Positions 1-12,991 of a DNA stretch of 64,000 nt are shown in pieces; position 1 is the stretch's first letter, and every line of letters begins with the position of its first letter. The position numbers were made by a program, and so were the translations under genes. The notes below the pieces were generated by a model, which had not been told where the DNA came from, did no database searches, and worked only from the letters and a program-made list of their open reading frames with translations. Source of the stretch: Myxocyprinus asiaticus (taxonomy: Eukaryota > Chordata > Actinopteri > Cypriniformes > Catostomidae). The DNA lies in assembly GCF_019703515.2 (NCBI RefSeq), contig NC_059374.1, positions 17,367,095 to 17,431,094 of the forward strand. The letters run 5' to 3'.

Positions 1-859
1 AAACTCTAATGATGACTGCAGCTCGCGTCTAAACTTTCCAAACAGCTTCAGGTGATGTAGATCGCAAAGTATGAGGGAATTATAATGTATAAATACAAAA
101 TGAGTAAATACAGAAGCACTCTCGTTGTGGAATAAGTGGAGCTGGAGCTGCCGCTCCGCTTAAGCAAAACTTGCGTGTCGAGCGTCTTTAAAGGAAACAC
201 CCTGAACTTACATCTTTAACGCAGTTATATTTAATGCGTTATAGCTTTATTAAAGTTCAAATAATACGGAGGCAGGTCATGTAAATAACTACAAACTCCG
301 AAACGGGCATTTCTCTGTGTGGTCAGCGCCTCTTCTATGAGTTGTACGAATGTCCTGATTAAAGGGGGGGAGATTGAAACTGCACCCGGCTGATGCACAC
401 TCTGTCGCGGGGACGCTCGTCCCTCGAGCGCGCATGCTTAATGCAGCTAGATTATAACGTGATGGCTTGTGACTTATTGAATCATAATATATGTCACTGT
501 GCATTTCTTATCGTGAAGAAAATTGGCAATACGCAGCTTTATTAATAAAAGAGAGTTTGTTTTTTGAGAGTTTAAGGTGGATTGAAGTGAACAGAAAGGT
601 GAGAGAGGGTAGTCTTCACCCCATTACACACTGAAACAAAATATGTTTTTGATTTGTTTTTGTTTTGGCTTGTTTTCCCAATATAAATATCTAAAACTCC
701 TTTAAAAAAATATAAATTTTATTTAGCAGCTATACTGCAGAAGAAAAAAATTGTTATCTGAAAATTTTGAATATAATATTAAAAATACAAATATTTTAAA
801 ATATCTAAAAATCCTTTTAAAAAGATGCATTCACCTGAGAAGCAGCATATAAGATGTTT
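1..859. other. zfyve1 intron or upstream, no exon seen
   Basis: CG dinucleotides cluster at 130-430, then AT-rich sequence. No splice-flanked frame matching the ZFYVE1 N-terminus was found, so the upstream exons are outside the window or absent. Confidence 0.5.
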
Positions 860-1156
860 AGACTTGCTTTTATAAATATTGATCTGTTTCTCACCCACAC
901 ATATCATATTGCTTCTGAAGACATGGATTTAACCACTGGAGTCTTATAGATTACATTTATGCTGCCTTTATGTGCTTTTTGGAACTTCAAAGTTCTGGCC
1001 ACCATTCACTAGCATTGTATGGACCTACAGAGCTGAGATATTTTTCTAAAAACCTTCATTTGTGTTCTGCAGAAGAAAGAAAGTCATACACATCTGGGAT
1101 GGCATGAGGGGGTAAATGATTAAATTATGTCATTTTTGGGTGAACTATCCCTTTAA
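860..1156. mobile_element. palindromic GGGATAGTTCACCC element, half copy
   Basis: Only the right half is present: TTCTGCAGAAGAAAGAAAGTC, ATCTGGGATGGCATGAG and the terminal GGGTGAACTATCCCTTTAA. Nonautonomous terminal-inverted-repeat element, probably hAT-type; no coding capacity. Confidence 0.7.
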
Positions 1157-2404
1157 GTAAAAGATTACACAACATATAGGCCTACAGCAATTAAAAAGGT
1201 AACAAGGATAAAAATTTGTACAGATTGAAGAAGTCATCGTCAGTCAGTGCAGGGCCACCAGGATCAAGTGAACGCTGAAAGAAAATAATACATGATCAGT
1301 GTTCATGTTAAAATCATGAAGTCATCACACCCAATACTTCCCAAAATTTCTTTTAACAGTGTGGCCGTTCACATAAGATGTGTTTTTGTGCCCAAAACAG
1401 CAAGATGCAGTGCAACGCAATAGTGAACGCGTGGGTCTCGAGACGAATTTTATAACGTTGAACCACGTTCAACATGACATACTGTCTTAAAAACGCAACA
1501 CTCACGATGCAAGAAAAAGCAGGGAGACGCGACGCAACAACTAAAGATGTAGGCCACCAACACTTAATTATTATCCTTTAAACTTAAAAAAAAAAATTAT
1601 CCTTTCAAAAACACTCGAGTTGTTTTATTTCTCCATAAACATGTTTCTTGAATTATCGTCTTATTACTTCTTGTACTTACTTAATTTGATATTTTCCATT
1701 CAAATTCCGCAGGACTCTGCTCTGCTCAAATGCAGCTTTCCCTTGGACAGGTGCACGGGGTGTCAGGGGTTGTGCCTGAGGTAAAGTTTGTCTCCCCTGT
1801 TGGGGGTGGAAGGAGGCAGAGAGAGACAAACCCAAGATTACATTACATTATCATTACAAATACACAGTTTATCTTACTACCAATACCAAACGTTAGAATT
1901 TTTTATATTATAGAGGCAAGTTTCATCGTTTAACTTGCCTGCAGTTGTGTCTGTGTATATAAACTGAGCGTAACACCAGGCGCTGAAGGTGGAGGCGCTG
2001 ACTGCACATTTTTTCTCTAGAAATGCTCTGATCAAACGGAGTCTGCCTGTAAAAAAAAAAAGAGTATGAACACAAAGACGTACACCCCTCAGGAAAAGAC
2101 ATTGTGGGTTTTGCGCAAATATACATCTATAGTAATTTGCTGTATTTCGTTAGTCATTTACTGTTATTAATGAGTGATGTCACATAAATTATCCATGATG
2201 CAATTCATATTACAGTTAAATACTGTATGGTTTTATTATAGTAATTTACTGGTCATTTTACAATTATGTACCCTATAAAATACTGTAAGGGTAAAATGGT
2301 AAATGCTGAAAAATTGCAGAAATTATACAAATTTGCAAGCTACTGCAAATAATATGGAGAGTGGTTTAATATGCATTAATTCTTGTGGTTGCGAAATCTT
2401 GGAA
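1157..2404. other. zfyve1 intron, no supported feature
   Basis: Contains a CG-rich piece at 1365-1545 (GGCCGTTCACATAAGATG) resembling the start of a dispersed fish repeat also hinted at near 61640. Otherwise unrecognised. Confidence 0.45.
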
Positions 2405-2440
2405 GGACTAGAGATTGACCAATATATCGGTTTTACAGAT

Positions 2441-2504
<64 letters not shown>

Positions 2505-2710
2505 CCTGTGTGTTGATGAATATATAGGCTATAAAAACCTTAATTTGGTACATTTTATTTCCAAATAAGTAAGTGTATTTTGGGCTTGTTTATAGTTAAA
2601 CTTGTTAATCAAACTATCTGCCGATTAATCGGTTATCTGCATTTCCCAACACCTTGGAAATCCAAAGTTATCCATATCGGCAAAATCTATAATCAGTACT
2701 AGCCATCGAT
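2405..2710. repeat. degenerate 'ATTGACCAATATATCGG' repeat with TA/CA microsatellite
   Basis: GAGATTGACCAATATATCGG at the left and ATCTGCCGATTAATCGG at 2617-2633 are a common fish repeat motif. A (TA)n(CA)n tract occupies about 2440-2500. Related sequence occurs at 22360-22440. Confidence 0.5.
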
Positions 2711-2816
2711 TTAACATGAACTTATCAATTGATCTTACAGAGTCTTATTATTCATTGAGAATGTCAGTTATTTGGGTTTTTTGTCATTGTGCAAAAGAAA
2801 AGAAACTTGTATTGGA

Positions 2817-3013
2817 GGAAGCGTAATGGTTAAAGATGTTTACCTTAACACACAGATTGCTAGTTTAATCCCAATGTGGTGTGAGGCAGGTGGAGAGTTA
2901 CTAACAATCCTGCTCCATTACTATTATGCCCTTGAGCAGAGCTTAATCCCATGTTGCTCATCTGACCCTGAATACTGTAAATCATTGTGGATATAAGGAG
3001 CCCACTAAATGAC
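2817..3013 (+). mobile_element. tRNA-derived SINE remnant
   Basis: Begins with a box-A-like TAATGGTTAAAGATG and a box-B-like AGTTTAATCCC. It continues with the fish SINE body (CCTTGAGCAGAGCTTAAT) and ends with TAAATCATTGTGGATATAAG and CTAAATGAC, the usual tail shared with LINE partners. Diverged and immobile; it ends about 130 bases before the first zfyve1 exon. Confidence 0.65.
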
Positions 3014-3141
3014 AAATTGCAAACATTTCTGTATGTTTTTTTTTTTTAAATATGTTTTTTGAATTGTGAACAGTTCTGTTTAAATGGCTGAACTGAAGCA
3101 ATCTGGTCAAATGACAAATCTGGGTCTGTTTTCTTTTACAG

Positions 3142-3359
3142 ATGGCGCTGTCCCGGGGCATGCAGACACCATGCTGCAGAAGCGTTTTCATGACTTGGGT
3201 CAGAGCACAGATGCCTTCAACTCAGTTCATTATGTAGGCACCCAAACCATCACTCCCCCCACAAACTTCTCCCAGCTACTGCAGATAGTCAGTCAGCAAG
3301 TGAACAACACAGCCACACGAGCCCCACGCCAGCCTGCTATTGTGTTCAGTGCATTGCAG
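3142..3359 (+). CDS. zfyve1: zfyve1 coding exon (first in window), end of GTPase-like region
   Basis: TTTTACAG acceptor before 3142; GT donor at 3360. The frame begins with two bases finishing a codon and ends in phase 0. The product includes [20 protein letters not shown] and PPTNFSQLL, which line up with the region after the P-loop domain of ZFYVE1. The ATG at 3142 lies in the wrong frame and is not a start. Confidence 0.93.
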
Positions 3360-6300
3360 GTATCTCCTCATGTGTTGATTGCTTGTATGTGTGTACTTAG
3401 CCACACTTAATTATTTATATAAATTTATATGGGACAAAATATCAAGTGGCACCCATTTTTTTTTTAAGATATCTCAATTTATAGCAATACTGTCTATACT
3501 ATATAGTCAGTTGACATATATGTTTTTCACAGGTATTCACACTTTTCTACTTTATTGGTTCTTTAACGTAGGGGTGTGCAGCGAAGCCATTATCTGTATT
3601 TGTATCTGTATCTGTTCATATGACAAAATTATCTGTATCGGTCTTCGGATAGAACCGGGTGTGGGTCGGGGCTTAAACCGGAAGTGCTTCATAACTAAAT
3701 CAAATGCCCCATTTTTAAGTGTTACTCTTACAAGTATATTTTCTAATAATATGCCATGGATATGCCTTTTCATAATAATAATGTAATAATAATAATTATT
3801 ATTATTATTATTATACAATTATTATTTAAAAAAAATATGGCATGAAGCATGCACACACGCTAGATCTCAGCGGTAACGTGCTCAACAGGCCACGTGATAA
3901 GATGCGCAGATTGTCAGTCTCAGACACGGAGGCAACTGAGATTCGTCCTCCGCCACCCGGATTCAGGCGAGTCACTACGCCACCACGAGGACTTAGAGTG
4001 CATTGGGAATTGGGCATTCCAAATTGGGGAGAGAAAAAAAAAAAAGTTTAAAAAAAAGTAAGTGTATATGATGTCATATCTTATGTTACACTTGAAGAGC
4101 TCCAGACGTGCACAATTAACAGAGACCGCAAATGGAGTCGAGACTGCGGCCATCTGATCTGAAATCACACCGTGCGCATTTTCATTCATAAGGTTTACAC
4201 TTTAGAAATATTAGCCGCACAGATTCATACATTCGTTTTAATTTTGGATATGTTTATTTAAAATGTCGCTTTATCCTTGTGATTTTTGGACAATCAGTCA
4301 TACACATTTTTTTTAGATTATTCGGATGAATCCCTTATTTGTTTTGAAGTCATTATTCGTGCATTTCTGAATAAGGTATTCGGCTTCGGGCACATCCTTA
4401 ATTCGGAATCAACTATAAGTAAATCATTTGTTGATTTGATTTGACCTAAAAGTGTAAAATGCTGCTGTGTGCCGCTATCAAAACATTCCTCTGTTTGTTT
4501 GAGCGGCCCGTCCAGCCCGACATAGCTATATTGACTCGAACAATGGAGTGAGTTTAGGACGGGACTATCTGTTTTATACTGTCAAAATAAGATGGGGGAG
4601 TTTTCTGGAATCTGTTAGAAAACAGTGATTATTTTTGCAGTTCTGTTTGCTGACATTAGTTGTGCAGAAACCACACTCTTCCACTTTAAAGTATAAAAAA
4701 AAATACAACTTCAGTCGACAGCATTTGTGGCATAATGTTGATTACCACAAAAAATAATTTTGACTTGTCGAAATTAGTGTGACGGCATTGCAATGGAAGT
4801 GAATGGGGCCAATTTTTGGAGGGTTTAAAGGCAGAAATGTGAAGCTTATAATTTTATAAAAGTACTTACATTATTCTGTTAAAACTCATGTATTGTTTGA
4901 GCTTTAAAGTTTTTATAGTTGTTTTAGGGTTTGTTTACATTACATCATCATGGCAACAAAGTTGTAAAATTGGCTATAACTTTACACAGGAAAAGTTAGT
5001 AAATTATTTTATCACACTAAAATCATGTTAACACACATATTGTTTATATCTTGTGTCTATACTTTTGAAACAGTGAGTATTTTTACATTTACGGATTGGC
5101 CCCATTGACTCTCATTGTAAGTGCCTCACTGGAACCCAGATTTTAGCATTTGTTTTTATTTTTATTTTTTAAAGAAAAGGAGGGGAAAGTCAAAATAAAT
5201 TTTTGTGGTAATCAATATTATGCCATAAATGTTGTTGATTGAGCTTAACTTGTATTGCAATGAAATATTGCAGTGAATTTATAATTAGGTGTGTCTTAAT
5301 TGTCCAAAAAATAATGTTTGGGTCCAGTGTATGTGCATGTGTGTGTCCACTATTGTCCACTGTTCATGTATATGGCATTTATGATTTACTGGTTGGACTT
5401 CACTACTCTGTCCTCTCTCAGGCCTTGAGCAACAGGTTCTGTGGAGAGATCTCAGATGACAAAATCAGCATATGCTCCTTCTTTCCTGATGAATATTTCA
5501 CTTGCCCCTCAGTCTGTCTCAGCTGCAAGTAAGTTCACATTGGCATTATGCTCAGAGAAATTGAATGGTTTTTTTTTTTATTTGCCGGTTGTGTTTAACT
5601 CACCACACTGATGCAGCATGTTTGCTGAATAATAAGTCAAGGAATTTGCTGCAGTATCACATCAGGCTCTAATTTCATCAACAATGAGCTATTTCATAAT
5701 TTGATGATTCACAGATTTAAATAACTGAGATGCCTTTTCAGCATGTAAAACTAATATGTGGAAATGAGTCACACAGAAGTTCTTGATGCACTTGAGTATG
5801 ATTAGATCATGTTGTTTCTATGTTTGCTTGCTTGTGACTTAAAGTATGCTTCTGGAATAGAGTAGGGTAAAATCATAGCTAATTTCTCCAAAAAACTATG
5901 ATTTTAGTGTTCGATGTAAGAACGGCATGAACCACCAGAAAGATGGGGCCCCTCACATGGCTGATGGACTATGCCAGTATGCCCACCATTACAACAATAA
6001 AGTTCTCATCTGCAAGGTAACAACTACTCACTGACATGGCATGGTTTCAAAATAGTTTTTGTTTTCTTACTTGCAATGTGGTTTTCTTTTGTTTTTTTGC
6101 TTGGTTTGTCTTTTGTTTTGTTCTATTGGTTTTATTAGGTTGGCTTGAAAAAGCCAACCTACTGTTCTACTATTTAAACGTATTATTATTATTATTATTC
6201 TGAGACCAAAAAAAGAAACTTGAACTCCTCCTAGAGCTTTCAAGCTACAGACTCCAAGCTGGGAACATACCTTCAGGCTGGTCTGACTCGGGTTGCTATA

Positions 6301-8081
6301 TTTTCTAAATGATCGGAATTAAAGAATTCCCATAGTGGACTTTCGAACAGCCCCAATTTCCGATTGACCCTGGCAATCAGACAGAAAACCCTAGCAACCA
6401 TATAGAAACACTCATATCTCAGCATCAGAATATTGTAGAGACATGGAAGTGGGTTTTTTGACTCAGGACAGATGTCAGCCATTCTGTAACACCATATGAA
6501 CTACCTAGCCACACCTTAGCAACCAGATGGAACACCCTAGCAACCATATAGCTACACTTATATCTCAGCAGTAGAATATTGTAGAGATGTGAAATTGGGT
6601 TCCTTTGACTCGGGCCGACAGCCTTTCCGTTACACGCTACCAAGTGCCTAGCCATACCCTGGCAACCAGATGGAATACTGTCAAGTCAAACTGGAACAGT
6701 CCTGGTCAATTAATTCATTAAAATCTCAAATATAATAGTTTATCAATATTAAAAAGCCAAGGTCAAGCAATGCGGAACTATTAAAGAACTAATACAAAAC
6801 AAAGCTGGTTTCTCGACCAATCAGCACGCTCCGTGGAACAGCACCAGAAAAAGGAAAATAAAATAAAAACATCAGAGCAGTGTGTTTGGCAGATCTGACA
6901 CAAACCTCTCTGTTAAAACTTTGACATCAGTCACGGACAAAGTGTGCTTGACCTAATGCAACATCAGATTCCGGAATGGCAGCCGGTGAAGACTTGAACT
7001 GGGTTAGTAGTTTAAATTTTGGTTAATTATAAAGGCTGCTTAATGATATTAGAATGACGACAGTTGCCGAGCTAGTTTCAGAGCATGACCTACTTTTCAT
7101 AGACCTAGCGTAACTGTTTATGTTTGACACGTTAACTATTTAATAGCCTATTGTTTCAAGTGCTGACTTTTCATTGCATTTGCATTTAAAAAATGTTTAT
7201 TGGTTAACAGCATATCAAAATGTTCACTGTTGAATTTAAGAGTGCACTAGGGGGCTAGCCCATAAAGCCTGAATGTTGAAATTTTTACTCATTTCAAGTT
7301 TGCAGGTTAATTTACACATTTCACAGATTGCCTTGTATTAAGCCAAAATCCGTGTCAGCACTGAGCTAAGCCTAAATGATCTACATCTAATGTGAAGAGC
7401 TGTATTGAAAACGGTCATTCTGTTTGCAAAGCATTTTATTTACAAGAGCATACCTTTATTTCTGTTCAAAGGTTTTTCACCTTTTGTCACCTTTTATTGG
7501 AATAAAAGAAGAGTGAAATCCAGTTTGAAATCTCCTTGTTGATGTGTTAATCCCTTTCAAGCGGGGAAGTATGCACACAATGTTAGCAGCTTGATAAATA
7601 CCCTAGCAACTGTGCAGCAACAGTCATATATCAGCAGCGGAATATCATAGAGATGTGAAAGTGGGTTCTTTTGACTCGGTACGGCAGCCTTTCCGTAACA
7701 CACTACCAATTGCCTAGCCTGGCAACCAGATGGAACACCCTAGCAACCTTATAGCAACAGTTATATCTCAGCAGCAGAATGGTGTAGAGATGTGGAAGCG
7801 GGTTCTTTTGACTCCAACTACCTAGCAATGCATTAGCAACCAAATGGAACACCCTAGCAACCATCCAGCAACAGTTATATCTCGACAGCAGGAAATCATA
7901 GAGATGTGGATGTGGATTCATTTGACTTGGGTCGGCATTCTTTCCGTAACACCCTCACACTGCCTGTCTAGCAACCAGATGGAAGACCCTAGCAACCGTA
8001 GATCAACAGTCATATATCAGCAGCAGAATTTCGTAGAGACGTGGAAGCGGGTTCTTTTCACTCGAGCCGGCAGCCTGTCTA

Positions 8082-8135
<54 letters not shown>

Positions 8136-11100
8136 CTAATCTAACACCTGCTTTTTCAAGCCAACCTCAAAGTTTGTCTACAAACTTTACTTTTCTAATT
8201 TCATTTGTATTACTTGTGTACACCATTTGTTTTGATTTTGTTTTGTTTTTAACTTTTTGTTTTTGCCTTGTCTGTTTTTTGTTTTGATCTTTTGGTTTTA
8301 TTTAATTTTTATTGCTTGTTTACTCAATTTGTTTAACTTTTTTGTTTTTTTAATTTGTTCTATTGGTTTTATTTGATTTTTATTGCTTCTTTACTCAGTT
8401 TGTTTTTAACTTTTTGTTTTTACCTTGTCTGTTTTTATTTTGCTTTTTTTTTTTTTTCTTCTGTTGGTTTTATTTCATTTTTATTGCTTGTTTACTCCAT
8501 TTGGATTATTGCTACGTTGCACAATTTCTCAGCTATGCTGCAAACGCTTTGGCAATACAAATGTGCCATTTTTTTCCATTGCCAATAAATCACACTAAAT
8601 TGAAAATAAATTGAAATTGATTTGCCTAGTCCCTAGATGTATTTTTTTTTTTTTAAGGGGAATCACCTCTGACTGTCTTCGTTAATTGAGGTTTTAAATT
8701 AATCTGTCTGCAAAAGCTGCCCAATATAGATTTGATTTCTCAATTGAAAACTAAAGACAAAGTATAACCCTTATTAACCATTTCTGTTTCTTATGCAGAG
8801 GTGTTATGAGAGTGGAAGGGAAGTGATTGTCGTTCCCAAAACATCTGCCTCTGCAGATAATTCATGGCTTGGACTGGCAAAGTTTGCATGGTCCGGGTGA
8901 GCGAGTTGTTTTCTGTTTTCTTAAATTTGTGTTCTTAAGCCAGTACTCTTCCATACACTCAAACCTGGCCTTTCTATGCAGCTATGTTTTAGAGTGTGCC
9001 AGCTGTGGCATTATCTACCGGAGTAGACAGTACTGGATGGGGAACCAGGATCCAGAGAGCAGTGTGGTACGGCCTGAGGTCAAGCACGTCTGGCAGGGGG
9101 TGAGCTATTTTTTGTCCTCTTCCTCTGGTTTAAATGTGCTCATTCCTTTGATGCTGATGTTCTTTTTACACTCCTAGACTGATATCTTCCAGACAGACCA
9201 TCAGAATGCAGCTCAGCGGGTTTTGGATGGAATGACTTATATAATTCAGTCAGTGACGGAATACAGCTCAGGCCCTACCAAAGCTGTCACTGCCTGGCTC
9301 ACAGACCAGGTGGCGCCACCCTACTGGAAACCCAACACTGAAATCCTTGTGAGTTGATATGCCTTATAGAAAGATGTATTAAAGAATGCCAAAAAACACA
9401 TACAAGGGCCCCAAAATGTGTTAGGACGCATAAGCCACATAAAAAAGTATGAATTTCATTGCATTTAAAAGAAAATATCAAAAAGTGGCATCTTCAAACT
9501 TGAACTTTTTTCTCAGACCTAACTTAGCCATGTTTGAAATCACTTTTAACTGACTAATCACAAGGCCATTTTTAGTGGATGTTATGAAGACAGTTACTTC
9601 CAAGTTTGCACAGGTGTCCTTGCAGAGTAACCACAGATGTAGTTCATCACATTGACTAGACATGTTCCACTATTGTTTTTTTGTCTAATAATTTTTGTCT
9701 TCACTTTGAACAGTATATCCATTGTTTTATCATTTAAAAGCTTATAAATGTATTTTTGTTAAATGTTTTGCTTGAAAATGTGCTTGTTTTCTTTAAAATA
9801 AATACCACTTGGTTTTAATATGTTGTTATCTAACGGAATAGCATTGCTACATTTTTAAATGTGGCTTAAAGGGATAGTTCACACAAAAATGAACATTCTC
9901 TCAACATTTACTCACCCTCATGCCACCCTCAGATGTGTATGACTTTCTTTCTTCTGCTGAACACAAACACATTTTTTTTAGTTGAATATCTCAGCTCTGT
10001 AGGTCCTCACAATGCAAGTGAATGGTGGCCAGAACTTTGAAGCTCCAAAAAGCACATACAGATAGCATAGAAGTAATCCAAATGACTCCAGTGGTTAAAT
10101 CTATATCTTCAGAAGCAATATGATTCGTGTGGGTGAGGAACATATAAATATTTAAGTCCTATTTTACTTCAAATTCTCCTCCCTGCCAAAAACAAAAGAA
10201 GAATATGAAAGTGAAATTGGAGATTTAAAGTAAAAAAGGACTTACATATTTATCTGTTTCTCACCCACACTTATCATATCACTTCTGAAGATATGAATTT
10301 AACCACTGGAGTCATTGGGATTACTTTTATGCTGCCTTTATGTGCTTTTTAGACCTTCAAAATTCTGGCCACCATTCACTTGCATTGAATGGACCTACAG
10401 AGCTGAGATATTCTTCTAAAAATCTTTGTTTGTGTTCAGCAGAAGAAAGACAGTCATACACATCTGTGACAGCATTGGGCTGATTAAATAATGAGAGAAT
10501 TTTCATTTTTGGGTGAACTATTCCTTTAAGGATCTTTAACAGTTAGTGGAGCCACCATAAATATGACACACATATGTGTAATCTATATAATTGGTAAAGA
10601 ATAAATTACAAATGGATGAATGTGGGAAAAAACTCATTTTTAATACTTGGTCTGTTCAGGAATGTCAAGGCTGTAAGCGAGCGTTTGAGGAAACAGAAAG
10701 GAAACACCACTGTCGGGCATGTGGAGAGGGTTTCTGTCAGGCCTGCTCCATCCACAGCATGCCCGTACCTGAGAGGGGCTGGGGTGGCACCCCTGTACGA
10801 GTGTGTGATGCCTGTTACCGGCAAGGAGGAGCACTACACACTGGACAGGGTGAGAAGATGGTGCTGTTCAAAAAGCCTTTGAAGGGATCTTCACCCTCAT
10901 GTCATCCGTATGATTTTTCTTTGTCCGTGAAACACAAAAGGTGGTAGTTTTGTAATACAGCACAACCAGTGTAGTCCAATTTATTAAATAATTATTCTTA
11001 TGAGCTAGTTCTTTTAATTATTCAGTCATTCAGTGAATCGATTACTCACTGAATTGCTAAATTAAATGTAACTAAATTTTGTGTAGGTTTAATGAGGCTA

Positions 11101-12950
11101 CTAAATTTACTGTGGTTACTGTAGATACACATTCACAAAGATATTAAAATATGTTGCAAACATAGGATTGTTATGCTTAGCATGTAGTTAGGAAAAAGTA
11201 CAGAATTCTATAGTAGTAGTAAATACAGATGCAGACTGTAATTGCTGATGTGCTTCTAGAGGGGGTGTTTGAAGTGTATACGTTTAAATAATGAAAACGC
11301 TCTACTCATTTATTCATAGTGGTCCCCCTTATAATTTTGAGAGATTTTAGTTGGAATTCTCTCTTTTTATATATATACAGGTGCATCTCAATAAATTAGA
11401 ATGTTGTGGAAAAGTTCATTTATTTCAGTAATTCAACTCAAATTGTGAAACTCGTGTATTAAATAAATTCAATGCACACAGACTGAAGTAGTTTAAGTCT
11501 TTGGTTCTTTTAATTGTGATGATTTTGCTCACATTTAACAAAAACCCACCAATTCACTATCTCAAAAAATTAGAATACATCATAAGACCAATAAAAAAAA
11601 CATTTTTAGTGAATTGTTGGCCTTCTGGAAAGTATGTTCATTTACTGTATATGTACTCAATACTTGGTAGGGGTTCCTTTTGCTTTAATTACTGCCTCAA
11701 TTCGGCATGGCATGGAGGTGATCAGTTTGTGGCACTGCTGAGGTGGTATGGAAGCCCAGGTTTCTTTGACAGTGGCCTTCAGCTCATCTGAATTTTTTGG
11801 TCTCTTGTTTCTCATTTTCCTCTTGACAATACCCCATAGATTCTCTATGGGGTTCAGGTCTGGTGAGTTTGCTGGCCAGTCAAGCACACCAACACCATGG
11901 TCATTTAACCAACTTTTGGTGCTTTTGGCAGTGTGGGCAGGTGCCAAATCCTGCTGGAAAATGAAATCAGCATCTTTAAAAAGCTGGTCAGCAGAAGGAA
12001 GCATGAAGTGCTCCAAAATTTCTTGGTAAACGGGTGCAGTGACTTTGGTTTTCAAAAAACACAATGGACCAACACCAGCAGATGACATTGCACCCCAAAT
12101 CATCACAGACTGTGGAAACTTAACACTGGACTTCAAGCAACTTGGGCTATGAGCTTCTCCACCCTTCCTCCAGACTCTAGGACCTTGGTTTCCAAATGAA
12201 ATACAAAACTTGCTCTCATCTGAAAAGAGGACTTTGGAACACTGGGCAACAGTCCAGTTTTTCTTCTCCTTAGCCCAGGTAAGATGCCTCTGATGTTGTC
12301 TGTGGTTCAGGAGTGGCTTAACAAGAGGAATACGACAACTGTAGCCAAATTCCTTGACATGTCTGTGTGTGGTTGATGCCTTGACCCCAGCCTCAGTCCA
12401 TTCCTTGTGAAGTTCACCCAAATTCTTGAATCGATTTTGCTTGACAATCCTCAAAAGGCTGCGGTTCTCTCGGTTGGTTGTGCATCTTTTTCTTCCACAC
12501 TTTTTCCTTCCACTCAACTTTCTGTTTACATGCTTGGATACAGCACTCTGAACAGCCAGCTTCTTTGGCAATGAATGTTTGTGGCTTACCCTCCTTGTGA
12601 AGGGTGTCAATGATTGTCTTCTGGACAACTGTCAGATCAGCAGTCTTCCCCATGATTGTGTAGCCTAGTGAACCAAACTGAGAGACCATTTTGAAGGCTC
12701 AGGAAACCTTTGCAGGTGTTTTGAGTTGATTAGCTGATTGGCATGTCACCATATTCTAATTTTTTGAGATAGTGAATTGGTGGGTTTTTGTTAAATGTGA
12801 GCCAAAATCATCACAATTAAAAGAACCAAAGACTTAAACTACTTCAGTCTGTGTGCATTTAATTTATTTAATACACGAGTTTCACAATTTGAGTTGAATT
12901 ACTGAAATAAATGAACTTTTTCATGACATTCTAATTTATTGAGATGCACC

Positions 12951-12991
<41 letters not shown>

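Noticed and set aside
1712..1780. Exon-like stretch after CCGCAG ending GAGGTAAAG, coding for a cysteine-containing peptide
   Set aside because: Splice-like ends only; the translation does not match ZFYVE1 or anything I recognise, and it is short.
3142..3165. ATG at the start of the first zfyve1 exon as a start codon
   Set aside because: It is in a different frame from the conserved protein, and a standard acceptor precedes it.
5422..5529. Exon end one base later, with TAAG after it
   Set aside because: Would leave no GT donor and would make a stop in the next exon; the GTAAGT at 5529 restores the frame.
8082..8130. CRISPR-like or tandem coding repeat
   Set aside because: Simple four-base microsatellite without spacers.
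8220..8500. Phe/Leu-rich open frames suggesting membrane proteins
   Set aside because: T-rich low-complexity tandem sequence inside an intron, no splice sites or start context.
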